Shown here: piece by piece, positions 49,890-59,231 of the stretch
How the letters are laid out: each line of letters opens with the position of its first letter
Numbering within the stretch: the first letter of the stretch is position 1
Assembly (NCBI RefSeq): GCF_010731615.1
Contig: NZ_AP022618.1
Location: 62,001 to 126,000, forward strand
Direction: 5' to 3'
Source of the DNA: Mycolicibacterium insubricum
Lineage (GTDB): Bacteria; Actinomycetota; Actinomycetes; Mycobacteriales; Mycobacteriaceae
DNA length: 64,000 nt
The notes under the pieces: generated by a model
Told to the model about the DNA's origin: nothing
The model's database searches: none
The model's input: only the letters and a program-made list of their open reading frames with translations
Program-made: the position numbers and the translations under genes

Positions 49890-49928
49890 AATAGGGGACA
49901 ACCTTTCAACGGGGGTGAATTTCCCGTC

Positions 49929-49934
49929 AATGTA
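49929..49934 (-). promoter_or_regulatory. -10 element (TACATT) of lsr2
   Basis: On the minus strand TACATT lies about 40 nt before the lsr2 ATG in an AT-rich leader; TTACCG about 19 nt further upstream is a possible weak -35. Confidence 0.4.
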
Positions 49935-49971
49935 CACCGCTATTGCTACTCGGCGGTAATTGCGACATTCC

Positions 49972-51474
49972 TCACACGTGGCGTCGGACAATCGGAAACA
50001 AAACGGTTTCCCGAATTGACAGCCCGGTCAGTGCCATCAACAGACGATCGAGTCCCATTCCGGTGCCGGTGGTCGGCGGCATCGCGTATTCGAGGGCGGC
50101 CAGGAAATCCTCGTCGAGCACCATTGCCTCGTCGTCACCGGCCGCAGCCGCCCGGGCCTGGGCGACGAACCGCTCACGCTGCACGATCGGATCGATCAAC
50201 TCCGAATAGCCGGTGGCCAATTCGAATCCGCGGACGTAGAGGTCCCACTTCTCGGTCACCCCGGGGATACTGCGGTGCTGGCGGACCAGCGGGGTGGTCT
50301 CCACCGGGAAGTCGCGGACGAACGTCGGCGCACTCAACGTGTCGCCAACGGCGTGCTCCCACAGTTCTTCCACCAATTTCCCGTGCCCGTAGCCGCGGTC
50401 GCGCGGGATTTCCACACCGAGCCGATCCGCGATGGACCACAGATGCTCCGCGGAAGTATCCGGGGTGATTTCCTCACCGAGCGCCGCCGACAGCGACGGG
50501 TACATTTCCAGGACCTTCCATTCCCCATCAAGATCGTAGTGACTGCCGTCGGGCAACAGCACCGACCGGGTGCCCAGTGCCTCGTCGGCGACCTCCTGAA
50601 TTACCTCGCGGGTGGTGATCGCGGAGTCGTTGTAATCGCCGTAGGCCTGATAAGTCTCCAGCATGGCGAATTCCGGAGAATGGGTGGAATCGGCACCCTC
50701 GTTGCGGAAGTTGCGATTCAGTTCGAATACCCGGTCCAGGCCGCCGACGACGCAGCGCTTGAGGAACAGCTCCGGGGCGATCCGCAGGTAGAGATCGGTG
50801 TCCAGCGCGTTGGAATGGGTGACGAACGGTCGGGCCGCCGCGCCGCCGGGCTGGATCTGCAGCATCGGCGTCTCCACCTCGAGGAAGTCCCGGCGCTCCA
50901 GCGCGTTGCGCAGGGCACGGACCACCTTGATTCGGGTGCGGGCGGTGTCGCGGGCGGCGGGGCGCACGATGAGGTCGACGTAGCGCTGCCGGACCCGGGA
51001 TTCCTCGTTCATCTCCTTGTGCGCGACGGGCAGGGGGCGCAGCGCCTTGGCCGCCATCTGCCACGAGTCGGCCAGCACCGACAGTTCCCCGCGCCGCGAG
51101 CTGATCACCTCGCCGTGCACGAACACGATGTCGCCGAGGTCGACGTCGGCCTTCCAGGCGGCCAGCGCGTCCTCGCCCACCCCGGCCAGGCTGATCATCG
51201 CCTGCAGCTGGGTGCCGTCACCGTCCTGCAGGGTGGCGAAGCACAGTTTCCCGGAGTTGCGGGCGAACACCACCCGGCCGGCGACGCCGACCTGCTCGCC
51301 GGTGGCGGTGTCGGCCGCCAGGACGGGATGGGCGGCGCGGACCTGGGCCAAGGTGTGGGTGCGCGGCACCGTGACCGGGTACGGGTCGACGCCCTCTGCC
51401 AGCAGCCGCTCCCGCTTGGCCTGCCGGATGCGGTACTGCTCGGGCAGGTCGTCGTCGATATCAGCGGCGCTCAC
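49972..51474 (-). CDS. lysS: Lysyl-tRNA synthetase (class II)
   Basis: This 500-residue class II LysRS has an N-terminal OB-fold anticodon-binding domain ([23 protein letters not shown]), motif 1 around [10 protein letters not shown], motif 2 [18 protein letters not shown] and motif 3 [15 protein letters not shown]. It charges tRNA-Lys. It starts 25 bp after the ABC exporter gene and may be the last gene of that transcript. The 3' half shows visibly more A/T-ending codons than the 5' half. Confidence 0.95.
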   Translation of the reverse strand: MSAADIDDDLPEQYRIRQAKRERLLAEGVDPYPVTVPRTHTLAQVRAAHPVLAADTATGEQVGVAGRVVFARNSGKLCFATLQDGDGTQLQAMISLAGVGEDALAAWKADVDLGDIVFVHGEVISSRRGELSVLADSWQMAAKALRPLPVAHKEMNEESRVRQRYVDLIVRPAARDTARTRIKVVRALRNALERRDFLEVETPMLQIQPGGAAARPFVTHSNALDTDLYLRIAPELFLKRCVVGGLDRVFELNRNFRNEGADSTHSPEFAMLETYQAYGDYNDSAITTREVIQEVADEALGTRSVLLPDGSHYDLDGEWKVLEMYPSLSAALGEEITPDTSAEHLWSIADRLGVEIPRDRGYGHGKLVEELWEHAVGDTLSAPTFVRDFPVETTPLVRQHRSIPGVTEKWDLYVRGFELATGYSELIDPIVQRERFVAQARAAAAGDDEAMVLDEDFLAALEYAMPPTTGTGMGLDRLLMALTGLSIRETVLFPIVRRHV

Positions 51475-51499
51475 GTCCTGGGAGCCTATCGGGGTGCGG

Positions 51500-53317
51500 T
51501 CAGGAGAACACGAAGGGGCGCTCGCCGGTGTTCGCGCGCCCGGCGCCGTCGGCGACCGGATCGACCACCTGGCCGAAGTCGAGCTTGACGATCCGGTCGG
51601 CGCAGCGGAAGTACCGGTCGTCGTGGGTGATGACGACGACGGTCTTCCCGCGCCGGGCCAGGTCCGGGACGATCTCGGTGTAGAAGACGTCGCGGAATCT
51701 CGGTTCCTGGTCGGCGGCCCACTCGTCGAACACGTACACCGCCCGATCCTCCAGCAGCGCGGTCAGCAGCGCCAGCCGTTTGCGCTGTCCCTGGGACAGG
51801 TCCACGGTGGACAGCCGGCCGTCGGCGACGGTGACCTTGTGCGCGATCTGCAGCCGCTCCAGCAGGTCCCGGACCTCCTGGTCCAGCCCGGGCCGGTCCA
51901 TGCCCAGGTAGTCCTCGAACAGGAAGAAGTCGGTGAACACCGCCGCGCAGTTCTGCCGCAGCAGCTCGACGTTGCCGCCGGTGACCGGGACGCCGTTGAC
52001 GGCGATCTGGCCGGCGGCCGGGGTGTAGAGGCCGGTGATCAGCTTGGCGAGGGTGGATTTGCCGCTGCCGTTGCCGCCGACGACGAAGGTGATCTGGCCG
52101 GGTTCGAACACCAGGTCCAGCGGGCCGAGGTGGAATCCGGCCGGCGGCGGGCCCGGCGGCGGCATTCCCGGCATCCCCGGGGCGCCGGGTGCTCCCGCCG
52201 GGCCGGGCGGTCCGGCGGGAGCGCCGGGGGGCGGGCCGAAGCCGGCGGGCGGGGGGCCGTGGTGGGCTCCCGGCGGTGGCGGTGGCATGCCCGGCAGCGG
52301 TGCCTCGCCGTGATAGGTGTAGCCCACCCCGGTCAGTTCCAGCCGGGCCAGCTCCAACTGCGGCACGCCGTCGACGTCGACCTCGCGGCCCTCGGGCGGG
52401 TTGGCGATGGACAAGTTCAGCGCGTTGATCTTGGCCAGCGCCACGTCGCCGCGCAGCAGGTCGGGGATGCGCTGCATGAAGTTCTGCATCGGCATCGCCA
52501 GGTACATGGTGATCAGCACGTAGCCGACCATCACCGGCCGCGGCAGGCTCAGCGCGGTGGCCAGCACGAACAGCACCGTCGCCATGGTCACCAGCTGCAG
52601 AACCCGCCCGTAGCCGTGGGCGATGGCGAAACCGCTCTCCGCCGAGACGTTTGCCTCACGCAGGTCGGCGGCCGCGCCCAGCAGGTGGCGGTCCAGGAAG
52701 TCGGCGCGGCGGCCGCGGTGCAGCTTGAGTTCCTTGATGCCGACGGTCATCGACTGGAACGCCCGCAGCAGCGAGTCCTCGTGTTCGCGGGCCCGCTGGT
52801 AGGTGCGCCGGATCCGGCGCAGCGCCAGTTCGACGCCGAAGATGCCGGCCAGCGTGCCGCCGACCATCACCGCGAAGATGGGTCCGGACAGGATCGCCAG
52901 GAACACCAGGCAGCCGGCGATGGTCACCAGATCGACGCAGACGCTCGGGATGGCGCTGACCGCCCCGGACAGGGTGCGGATGTCCTCGGTCAGCGTCGCG
53001 ATCAGCCGGTGCGAGCCGAGCCGTTCCAGGTGTTCCAGGGGTGCCGCGAGGACCCCGGAGCTGAGCTGGGCCCGCATGGCGAAGATGGCCCGCTGGGTGA
53101 GCCGGATCAGCAGGATCTGTGAGACGACGCTGCCGGCCAGCGCGATGGCCGCGGTCACCGCGAACCAGGCTGGTTTGGTGGGCGCCCCGTCGGGCGCCAG
53201 TACGCCGCTGATCAGCGACAGCAGATAGGTGTTGGCGATCCCGCTGACCAGGCCGGCCAGCATGACCACCAGGATGCGGGACGAGGAAATCCTGAACAGG
53301 AATCTGATCGTCTTCAT
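51500..53317 (-). CDS. Cyclic-peptide-type ABC exporter with a Pro/Gly-rich insert
   Basis: This single-chain ABC exporter has 605 residues. The N-terminal six-helix membrane domain runs to about 285. The ATPase domain has Walker [10 protein letters not shown] (414-422), a short signature [12 protein letters not shown] and Walker [14 protein letters not shown], the pattern of the SyrD/PvdE cyclic-peptide and siderophore exporters. An insert of about 54 residues made almost entirely of Pro, Gly and Ala (341-394) splits the ATPase domain just before the Walker A strand. AGGAGG precedes ATG 53317. It lies 55 bp after a type III polyketide synthase gene, so the cargo is probably its product or a derivative. 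Confidence 0.87.
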   Translation of the reverse strand: MKTIRFLFRISSSRILVVMLAGLVSGIANTYLLSLISGVLAPDGAPTKPAWFAVTAAIALAGSVVSQILLIRLTQRAIFAMRAQLSSGVLAAPLEHLERLGSHRLIATLTEDIRTLSGAVSAIPSVCVDLVTIAGCLVFLAILSGPIFAVMVGGTLAGIFGVELALRRIRRTYQRAREHEDSLLRAFQSMTVGIKELKLHRGRRADFLDRHLLGAAADLREANVSAESGFAIAHGYGRVLQLVTMATVLFVLATALSLPRPVMVGYVLITMYLAMPMQNFMQRIPDLLRGDVALAKINALNLSIANPPEGREVDVDGVPQLELARLELTGVGYTYHGEAPLPGMPPPPPGAHHGPPPAGFGPPPGAPAGPPGPAGAPGAPGMPGMPPPGPPPAGFHLGPLDLVFEPGQITFVVGGNGSGKSTLAKLITGLYTPAAGQIAVNGVPVTGGNVELLRQNCAAVFTDFFLFEDYLGMDRPGLDQEVRDLLERLQIAHKVTVADGRLSTVDLSQGQRKRLALLTALLEDRAVYVFDEWAADQEPRFRDVFYTEIVPDLARRGKTVVVITHDDRYFRCADRIVKLDFGQVVDPVADGAGRANTGERPFVFS

Positions 53318-53331
53318 CGCGGCACCTCCTC

Positions 53332-53363
53332 TCGGTTCTGGGCGCTATTCGGTTCTGGGCGCT
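53332..53363. repeat. Tandem repeat of TCGGTTCTGGGCGCT (period 17)
   Basis: Two exact 15-bp copies 17 bp apart fill most of the gap between the polyketide synthase and exporter genes, just upstream of the exporter's ribosome binding site. Confidence 0.6.
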
Positions 53364-53372
53364 TCGGTGATT

Positions 53373-54539
53373 TCAGCGGCGGATGATGTCGAATAGCATG
53401 CCCTCCAGGGCCACCCCGGGCCCGAAGGAGAACGCCACCCCGGTGGAGATGGTCGAGTCCGCATCCTCCTGGGCGACAAGGTGTTCCAGGACGAAAAGCA
53501 GCGCGACGCTGAGCAGGTTGCCGTAACCGGCAAGCACGTCCCAGCTGGCGGCGGCAACCTCGGGGGCCACGCCGAGTGAGCGCACCGACTCGGAGATGAT
53601 CTTCGGGCCGCCCGGATGGATGGCCCACGCGTCGATGTCGGCGATACCCAGGTCGTGCGGCGCCAGCGCGGCCGTCACCGCCGGGCGCACCCCGGCCAGG
53701 ATGTAGTCGGGCAGGTCCGGCGACAGCTCGCAGGTGATCCCGTTGTGGTTGACGCCCAGCACGATTCCGTCGGCCGCGTCGTCGAACAGATGAGTGAAGG
53801 TGTCCCGGATGACCACCTTGCCCGGGCTCAGCGGGTGCTGCACAGCGCCGGCGCCGATCACCACCGCGGCGGCGCCGTCACCGAACAGCGAGTGGGTGAT
53901 GATGTCGTTGACGTCGTCGGCGAACGCCGCGTTGACCGACGACATCTCCAGGCACACCAGCAGGGCCTTGCGGTCCGGGTGCGCACGGACGTAGTCGGAT
54001 GCGGTGCGGATGCCGTTCATCGCCGCCGCGCAGCCCATGAAGTTGACCACCAGCCGCGATACCGTCGGGCTCAGGCCCAGACCCCGGATGACGGCGACGT
54101 CGACGCCGGGTGCGATGAAGCCGGTGCTGGTGACGAACACCAGCAGCCCGATGTCGGCGGCCGCGCCGGGGACCGCGGCCACCGCCCGGCCGGCGACGTC
54201 GACGGCCAGCGGGGCGGCGTGGGCGTAGAACAGGTTCATCCGCTCGCGGATATTGGCCGGAGTCGTTCGGACGCCGGTGAATTCGTCGTCGATCGGGTCG
54301 ACGGCCAGATGCCGGGTGTTGACCATGGTGTTGCGGTGGATCCGGGTGACGCGCTCACGCTGGGTGGGGTCGGCGAACAGCGCGGCGGTGCGCACCGCGG
54401 CGTCGTTCTGGTCGACCACTCGGGCCGGGGCGCCGGTGGCGATGCTCTCGATCACCGCGATGCTGCTCGGCGGGGCCGGGGGCAGTGCGCCGACTAGTGG
54501 TGCAACGCGTTCGGCGAGCGGAGCCTCGGTCTGCTGCAT
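53373..54539 (-). CDS. Type III polyketide synthase
   Basis: This 388-residue chalcone synthase-fold enzyme has catalytic Cys170 (VNFMGCAAAMNG), His308 (AWAIHPGGPK) and Asn341 (AGYGNLLS), plus the gatekeeper-region HLFDDAADG and closing SFGPGVALEGML. It condenses an acyl-CoA starter with malonyl-CoA units; mycobacterial relatives (the Pks10/11/18 group) use long-chain acyl-CoA to make alkylpyrones or alkylresorcinols. ATG 54563 is possible, but AGGAGT lies 5 nt before ATG 54539, which is therefore chosen. It is transcribed between the desaturase and exporter genes. Confidence 0.9.
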   Translation of the reverse strand: MQQTEAPLAERVAPLVGALPPAPPSSIAVIESIATGAPARVVDQNDAAVRTAALFADPTQRERVTRIHRNTMVNTRHLAVDPIDDEFTGVRTTPANIRERMNLFYAHAAPLAVDVAGRAVAAVPGAAADIGLLVFVTSTGFIAPGVDVAVIRGLGLSPTVSRLVVNFMGCAAAMNGIRTASDYVRAHPDRKALLVCLEMSSVNAAFADDVNDIITHSLFGDGAAAVVIGAGAVQHPLSPGKVVIRDTFTHLFDDAADGIVLGVNHNGITCELSPDLPDYILAGVRPAVTAALAPHDLGIADIDAWAIHPGGPKIISESVRSLGVAPEVAAASWDVLAGYGNLLSVALLFVLEHLVAQEDADSTISTGVAFSFGPGVALEGMLFDIIRR

Positions 54540-54572
54540 GGGGTACTCCTGTCCGCGAATCATCTCGGCCGC

Positions 54573-56081
54573 CTATACCGTGCCGATGCCGAAACCGGCT
54601 TTGGCGTAGTCGAATCCGTTCTTCCAGGCCGACGGTGACACGTGCTCGCGCAGCACGCCCCAACCCCGGTCCTGCGCCTGGCGCGACGGTGTGGTCAGGT
54701 ATCCGCGGGCCAGTTTCGGCAGCCGGTCGGTCAGGAAGCTCTTGGCCGGTAGCCATTCGATGCCGGACTTGGCCGCCTCCTCGCGGACCATGTCCTCGCA
54801 GGCGATGTTGGCGTAACCGCTGCGCTGGAACGGGAGTGCGTGGTGCACCCGGTGCGAGCTCAGCCCAGCCGACAGGAAGCAGTCGACGTAGCGGTTGCCG
54901 ATCACCTTGAGGTCGTAGGACTTCTCGATCTGGTGCGCGGCCCATTCCCCGTCGCACAGGCCGGGTCCCTGTTCGGGGCCGCTGGGCTTCTCCGGGGCGA
55001 TGTCGACGTCCTCGTCGAAATCGTGGCTGGCGACGATCAGGAAGGTGCTCACCCACAGCGTCACAACGAACTGCAGTGTCCAGGCCAGCCAGTTGCCGGT
55101 GGCCACGAAGATCACCAGTTCGCCGATCAGCAGGATCCGCACCAGTGCCGATCCGGCGAAGTGTGCCATCGCGTTCCGGGTTCCGCCGTAGGCCTCGTCC
55201 ACCCCGACCTTGCGGGTGATCCAAGCGACGTCGACGATCCGCAGCGGCATGCCGACGATCAGGTGCCCGAACTTGTGCAGCGTGTGCACCGGGATCCGCA
55301 GTAGCCGCGGCAGGCCCATCATCATGGTGAACACGTTGCGCTTGATGTCCACCTCACTCTGGGTGTGCGGGTGGTGCAACATGATGTGCCCGTCGATGGT
55401 GACCAGCGTCAGCGCCACGTAGTTCATGTCAAAGGCGTTGGCCAGCAGTCGGGTCGGGCCGCGTTGCGCGCGGTGGATGGCGTAGTGGCCGTAGCCGGCC
55501 AGCGCAGAGCGGAGCGCCACCATGGCCAGCACGAACACCGGCAGCGCATACCAGCCCGCGGCCGCCAGCCAGCCGGGGCGGGCCAGCCACAGGCCCTGCA
55601 CGGCGAAGTAGCCGAGCAGGACCAGGGCCGCCACCAGGTTGAACACCCGATCGGCCCGCCGCACCCGCGCCGCCAGCGCCGGCTCCTTGAGCCGGGCCTT
55701 GAGCCGGTGCAGCAGGTCCTCACGGTCGGAGAACCGGTATCTCGGGGTGTCTCGCCAGCTGTTGAAGTCCGGGGTGAACAGGAACGCCGGGGCGTTGTTC
55801 TTCGGGTGCACGTCCTCGGGAACCGCGGGGCGGTCAAGGGCGTAGCGCTCCAACAGTCTTTCGATCTTCTCCGGGGCCACGTGGCTGGCGTTGACCAGCG
55901 ACGTGATGTCCCGGTTTTTCGAGCGGCCGATGAAGAACGGTCCGCCCGGATGTTTGGCGATCCACTCGGTCAGGTCGTAGGCCCGGCCGTTGTACACCCA
56001 CACGTCGGGCAGCGACGGCCCGCCGGGTGGACGTGACGGCGGAAGCGGGCGTTCGGCCACCTCCGAGATCTGGTCGGTCAC
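54573..56081 (-). CDS. Cytochrome b5-fatty acid desaturase fusion
   Basis: This 502-residue protein joins an N-terminal cytochrome b5 domain to a membrane desaturase. The b5 domain has the haem motif HPGG at 44-47 with a second ligand probably His67. The desaturase has histidine boxes at His199/His203 (HYAIH), His232-His236-His237 (HIMLHH) and His410-His413-His414 (HRVHH), and hydrophobic segments at about 147-192 and 310-352. The build is that of front-end acyl desaturases or sphingolipid hydroxylases, common in eukaryotes and rarer in bacteria. GTG 56081 follows the lipoprotein stop by 4 nt with AAGGGG upstream. It may desaturate the acyl starter or the polyketide product. Confidence 0.85.
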   Translation of the reverse strand: MTDQISEVAERPLPPSRPPGGPSLPDVWVYNGRAYDLTEWIAKHPGGPFFIGRSKNRDITSLVNASHVAPEKIERLLERYALDRPAVPEDVHPKNNAPAFLFTPDFNSWRDTPRYRFSDREDLLHRLKARLKEPALAARVRRADRVFNLVAALVLLGYFAVQGLWLARPGWLAAAGWYALPVFVLAMVALRSALAGYGHYAIHRAQRGPTRLLANAFDMNYVALTLVTIDGHIMLHHPHTQSEVDIKRNVFTMMMGLPRLLRIPVHTLHKFGHLIVGMPLRIVDVAWITRKVGVDEAYGGTRNAMAHFAGSALVRILLIGELVIFVATGNWLAWTLQFVVTLWVSTFLIVASHDFDEDVDIAPEKPSGPEQGPGLCDGEWAAHQIEKSYDLKVIGNRYVDCFLSAGLSSHRVHHALPFQRSGYANIACEDMVREEAAKSGIEWLPAKSFLTDRLPKLARGYLTTPSRQAQDRGWGVLREHVSPSAWKNGFDYAKAGFGIGTV

Positions 56082-56085
56082 GGTC

Positions 56086-56931
56086 CTACCCCTTGGGGTT
56101 GGGAATCTCGACCGGTTCGGCCCACTTCGAGAAGGTGGTCGTCACCGACCCCTTATCTTTTTCGATCTTGATCCGCACGACGTTCGGGCCCTTGCCCGAC
56201 GACGGCTGCTCCGACGGGCTGGGATCCCCGGCGCCCGGCTGGGTTCCGGTGCCGACGTCGGCGATCCACACGGTGATCGGCAGGCTGCCGCCACCCAGGC
56301 CCAGGGTCGGGACGATGGTGTCGATGACGTCGGCGGGGATCTCGCCCTTGATCTGAACGGTCTTGATGCCGTCGATGGTCTCGGCGTCACCGGACTTGGG
56401 GTCGCTGATCGACTCCAGCACGTGCGCCAGGCCGCGGTCCTTGTCCAGCAGCACACCCGGGTCGTAGATCTTCTCGGAGTCCCCGACCTTCTTCCAGGTG
56501 CCGTCGTCGTTCTTGGTGTAGAAGGTCTTGTCGGTCACCAGGAAGTCGCCTTCCTCGAAGTCGGCGTCCTTGTCCCTGCGGAACTTCGCGTGCCCGACCG
56601 CGCTGCCCGCGCCCTGCGGCTGGTTGGTCACGCTGGCACTGACGCTGGCCAGCGGGAAGTTGCCGAGGTTTTCGGTGACCAGATCCAGGTGCAGCGACTG
56701 CAGGGTGGCGGTGGTGCGCGCACTCTCCTGGAGTACCTTCGCCGGATCCGGGGCGTTGGCCGGGTTCTGCGAGGACGCCGTGCTCGCCACGCTGCTGCTG
56801 GCCGAACTCGTCGCCTCGGACTTGTCAGAGTCGGAATGGCAGCCGGCCAGCGTCGCACCGATCAGTCCGGTCGCCAGGGCGGTGGCAACACCGGCGTGGA
56901 GACGCTTGTTGCCGCGGGTGATTTCGCTCAA
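56086..56931 (-). CDS. LppX/LprG-family lipoprotein (lipid carrier)
   Basis: This 281-residue lipoprotein has a signal peptide ending in the lipobox ATLAGCHS, a Ser/Ala-rich linker, then the LppX_LprAFG beta half-barrel fold (VLQESARTTATLQSLHLDL, ATTFSKW-like closing strand VTTTFSKW). Relatives carry triacylated glycolipids (LprG) or phthiocerol dimycocerosates (LppX) from the membrane to the outer layer. TTG 56931, with an AAAAGG upstream, gives a normal signal length; the frame is open to 57006. It is the first gene of the desaturase-polyketide synthase-exporter unit, starting 108 bp after coaX. Confidence 0.85.
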   Translation of the reverse strand: MSEITRGNKRLHAGVATALATGLIGATLAGCHSDSDKSEATSSASSSVASTASSQNPANAPDPAKVLQESARTTATLQSLHLDLVTENLGNFPLASVSASVTNQPQGAGSAVGHAKFRRDKDADFEEGDFLVTDKTFYTKNDDGTWKKVGDSEKIYDPGVLLDKDRGLAHVLESISDPKSGDAETIDGIKTVQIKGEIPADVIDTIVPTLGLGGGSLPITVWIADVGTGTQPGAGDPSPSEQPSSGKGPNVVRIKIEKDKGSVTTTFSKWAEPVEIPNPKG

Positions 56932-57039
56932 TTTTCTGCCTTTTCTTGTGAGGGACGATGGGACCGTTCCGGCGTCACAAAAAGACGCTAACACCGCACA
57001 GTACAAGGCAGAGGCGCAAATTTTAAGGGATCGAGCCAG

Positions 57040-57870
57040 CTAGTCAACGGTCGTTCCACCTGGGTTTTTGTGCCGGATCCGGCCGTTCTCCCGGTTGCGT
57101 TCATAGACCATCCGCAGGCCCTGCAAAGTGAGATCCGGGTCGAAGCGGGCCGGGGTGCGCAGCTCGTCGAGCAACAGCGGCGCGGTGTAGCCGGTGGCGA
57201 CGACGGTGACGTCGGTGCCGTCGAATCCATCGACGTCCTCGCGGATTCGCCGGATGAGCCCGTCGACCAGGGCGGCGAAGCCGAACACCGCGCCGGCCTG
57301 CATGCATTCGACGGTGTTCTTGCCGATCACCGAGCGCGGCCGGGACAGCTCCACCCGGCGCAGTGCCGCCGACCGGGCCGCGGCGGCGTCCGAGGACACC
57401 TGGACGCCCGGAGCGATTGCCCCGCCGAGGAATTCACCCTTGGCCGAGACGACGTCGACCACGATCGAGGAACCGAAGTCCACGACGATCGCCGGTCCGC
57501 CGTAGTTCTGGTAGGCGGCAAGGCAATTGACGATCCGGTCGGCGCCGATCTCCTTGGGGTTGTCGACCAGCAGCGGGATCCCGGTCCGCACGCCCGGTTC
57601 GATCAGCACCGTCGGCACGCCCGCCCAGTACTGGCCGAGCATGACGCGCACCTCGTGCAGCACCGACGGCACCGTGGACAGCCCGACCGCGCCGGTCAGC
57701 CGTTCCCCGTCGTCACCGATCAGTCCGTCGAGGGTGAGGGCGAGTTCGTCGGCGGTAACCTCGGGTTCGGTCCTAATCCTCCAGTGCTGCACCACCTTTG
57801 CGTGCTCGCCCGATCCGGACACCAACCCGACGACGGTGTGGGTGTTGCGGACGTCGAGGGCCAGCAGCAC
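57040..57870 (-). CDS. coaX: Type III pantothenate kinase family protein CoaX
   Basis: This 276-residue acetate-kinase-fold protein has the phosphate-1 motif [14 protein letters not shown] (type III enzymes usually have DxGNT; here Arg-Asn-Thr), the central [12 protein letters not shown] and [13 protein letters not shown]. It would phosphorylate pantothenate. The altered first motif matches mycobacterial CoaX, which from memory is inactive in M. tuberculosis, where CoaA does the job. GTG 57870 overlaps the panD stop by one base. Confidence 0.9.
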   Translation of the reverse strand: MLLALDVRNTHTVVGLVSGSGEHAKVVQHWRIRTEPEVTADELALTLDGLIGDDGERLTGAVGLSTVPSVLHEVRVMLGQYWAGVPTVLIEPGVRTGIPLLVDNPKEIGADRIVNCLAAYQNYGGPAIVVDFGSSIVVDVVSAKGEFLGGAIAPGVQVSSDAAAARSAALRRVELSRPRSVIGKNTVECMQAGAVFGFAALVDGLIRRIREDVDGFDGTDVTVVATGYTAPLLLDELRTPARFDPDLTLQGLRMVYERNRENGRIRHKNPGGTTVD

Positions 57871-58292
57871 TAGCGCAGCCCCCGCGGGGAGACCAGGCCG
57901 GCTGCTTCCGGCAGGTCCGGCACGAACGCCGCGTCGGCGCCCAGGTCGATCGGCCGGTTGTCGGCGTCGACGAACACCACCCTCGGCTGATAGCTGCGGG
58001 CCTCGGCGTCGTCGAGGACGGCGTAGGCGATCAGGATGACCATGTCGCCCGGGTGTACCAGGTGCGCCGCGGCTCCGTTGATCCCGATGATGCCGCTACC
58101 CGGTTCCCCGGTGATGGCGTAGGTGACCAGCCGGTTGCCATTGTCGATGTCGACGATGGTGACCTGCTCGCCTTCCAGCAGATCCGCGGCGGCCATCAGG
58201 TCGGCGTCGATGGTCACCGATCCGATGTAGTGCAGGTCGGCGTGGGTGACGGTGGCGCGGTGGATCTTCGACTTCAGCATGGTGCGCTGCAT
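57870..58292 (-). CDS. panD: Aspartate 1-decarboxylase PanD
   Basis: This 140-residue PanD proenzyme has the self-cleavage site Gly24-Ser25 in [12 protein letters not shown], which generates the pyruvoyl cofactor. It makes beta-alanine for PanC. The C-terminal tail beyond 115 is variable in the family and is where resistance to pyrazinoic acid maps in M. tuberculosis. GAGGAG precedes the ATG. It lies 24 bp after panC. Confidence 0.95.
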   Translation of the reverse strand: MQRTMLKSKIHRATVTHADLHYIGSVTIDADLMAAADLLEGEQVTIVDIDNGNRLVTYAITGEPGSGIIGINGAAAHLVHPGDMVILIAYAVLDDAEARSYQPRVVFVDADNRPIDLGADAAFVPDLPEAAGLVSPRGLR

Positions 58293-58316
58293 GGGGTTAC
58301 TCCTCTTCGGGGTTGA

Positions 58317-59231
58317 TCACAGGGCGAGGTTGCCGCCGTCCGGCCCGTGTTCGGTGCCGGCGGACGCTGCGATGTTGATGGCGGCATTGTCGAGCAGTCG
58401 GGTCTGCCCGACGCGGGCGGTGACCAGCAGCCGGGCCGGACCGACCGTCGGCGCCGGGCCCAGCCAGACGCCGCGGGCCTCCAGGTAGTCGACGTCGATC
58501 TCCGGGACCGCGTCGAGCACCGCGCGGGCGGCGGCGACGGCGGCCTCCGCACCCTGGCCCGCGGCCCGGGTGCCGGCCAGCAGCGCGGCCGACAGCCCGG
58601 TGGCCGCCTCCCGCTGCCGCTCGTCCAGATAGCGGTTACGCGACGACATGGCCAGACCGTCGCTCTCCCGCACGATCGGTACGCCGACGATCCGGACGTC
58701 GAGGTTGAGGTCGGCGGCCATCTGCCGGATCAGCACCAGCTGCTGGTAGTCCTTCTCGCCGAAGAACGCCCGGTCCGGGGCCACGATGTTGAGCAGTTTG
58801 AGCACGACCGTCAGCATCCCGGCGAAGTGCCCGGGTCGGGAGGCGCCCTCCAGGTCGTCGCCGAGCGGGCCGGGGACCACGGTGGTGCGGGGGCCGTCGG
58901 GGTACATGTGGGCGGCGGTCGGGGTGAAGGCGATGTGCACGCCCTCGCCGCGCAGCAGTTCCAGATCGGCGTCGAGGGTGCGCGGGTAGGCGTCGAGATC
59001 CTCGTTCGGCCCGAACTGCAGCGGGTTGACGAAGATCGACACCGCGACCACCGCGCCCGGCACCCGCTTGGCGGCGCGCACCAAACTCAGGTGCCCGTCG
59101 TGCAGTGCACCCATGGTGGGCACCAGCATGACGGGTCGCCCGGTGCGGCGCAGTGCGCGGCTGACGGCGTGCATCTGCGCCGGATCGGAGTAGACGTTGA
59201 GTTCGCCGGCGCGGTACTTGGGTTGGGTCAT
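58317..59231 (-). CDS. panC: Pantothenate synthetase PanC
   Basis: This 304-residue class I-like ligase has the HIGH motif region [27 protein letters not shown] and the KMSKS-like SSRNRYL. It joins pantoate and beta-alanine with ATP. Its ATG overlaps the stop of the Rossmann-fold gene upstream (ATGA), and beta-alanine is made by the next gene, panD. Confidence 0.95.
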   Translation of the reverse strand: MTQPKYRAGELNVYSDPAQMHAVSRALRRTGRPVMLVPTMGALHDGHLSLVRAAKRVPGAVVAVSIFVNPLQFGPNEDLDAYPRTLDADLELLRGEGVHIAFTPTAAHMYPDGPRTTVVPGPLGDDLEGASRPGHFAGMLTVVLKLLNIVAPDRAFFGEKDYQQLVLIRQMAADLNLDVRIVGVPIVRESDGLAMSSRNRYLDERQREAATGLSAALLAGTRAAGQGAEAAVAAARAVLDAVPEIDVDYLEARGVWLGPAPTVGPARLLVTARVGQTRLLDNAAINIAASAGTEHGPDGGNLAL

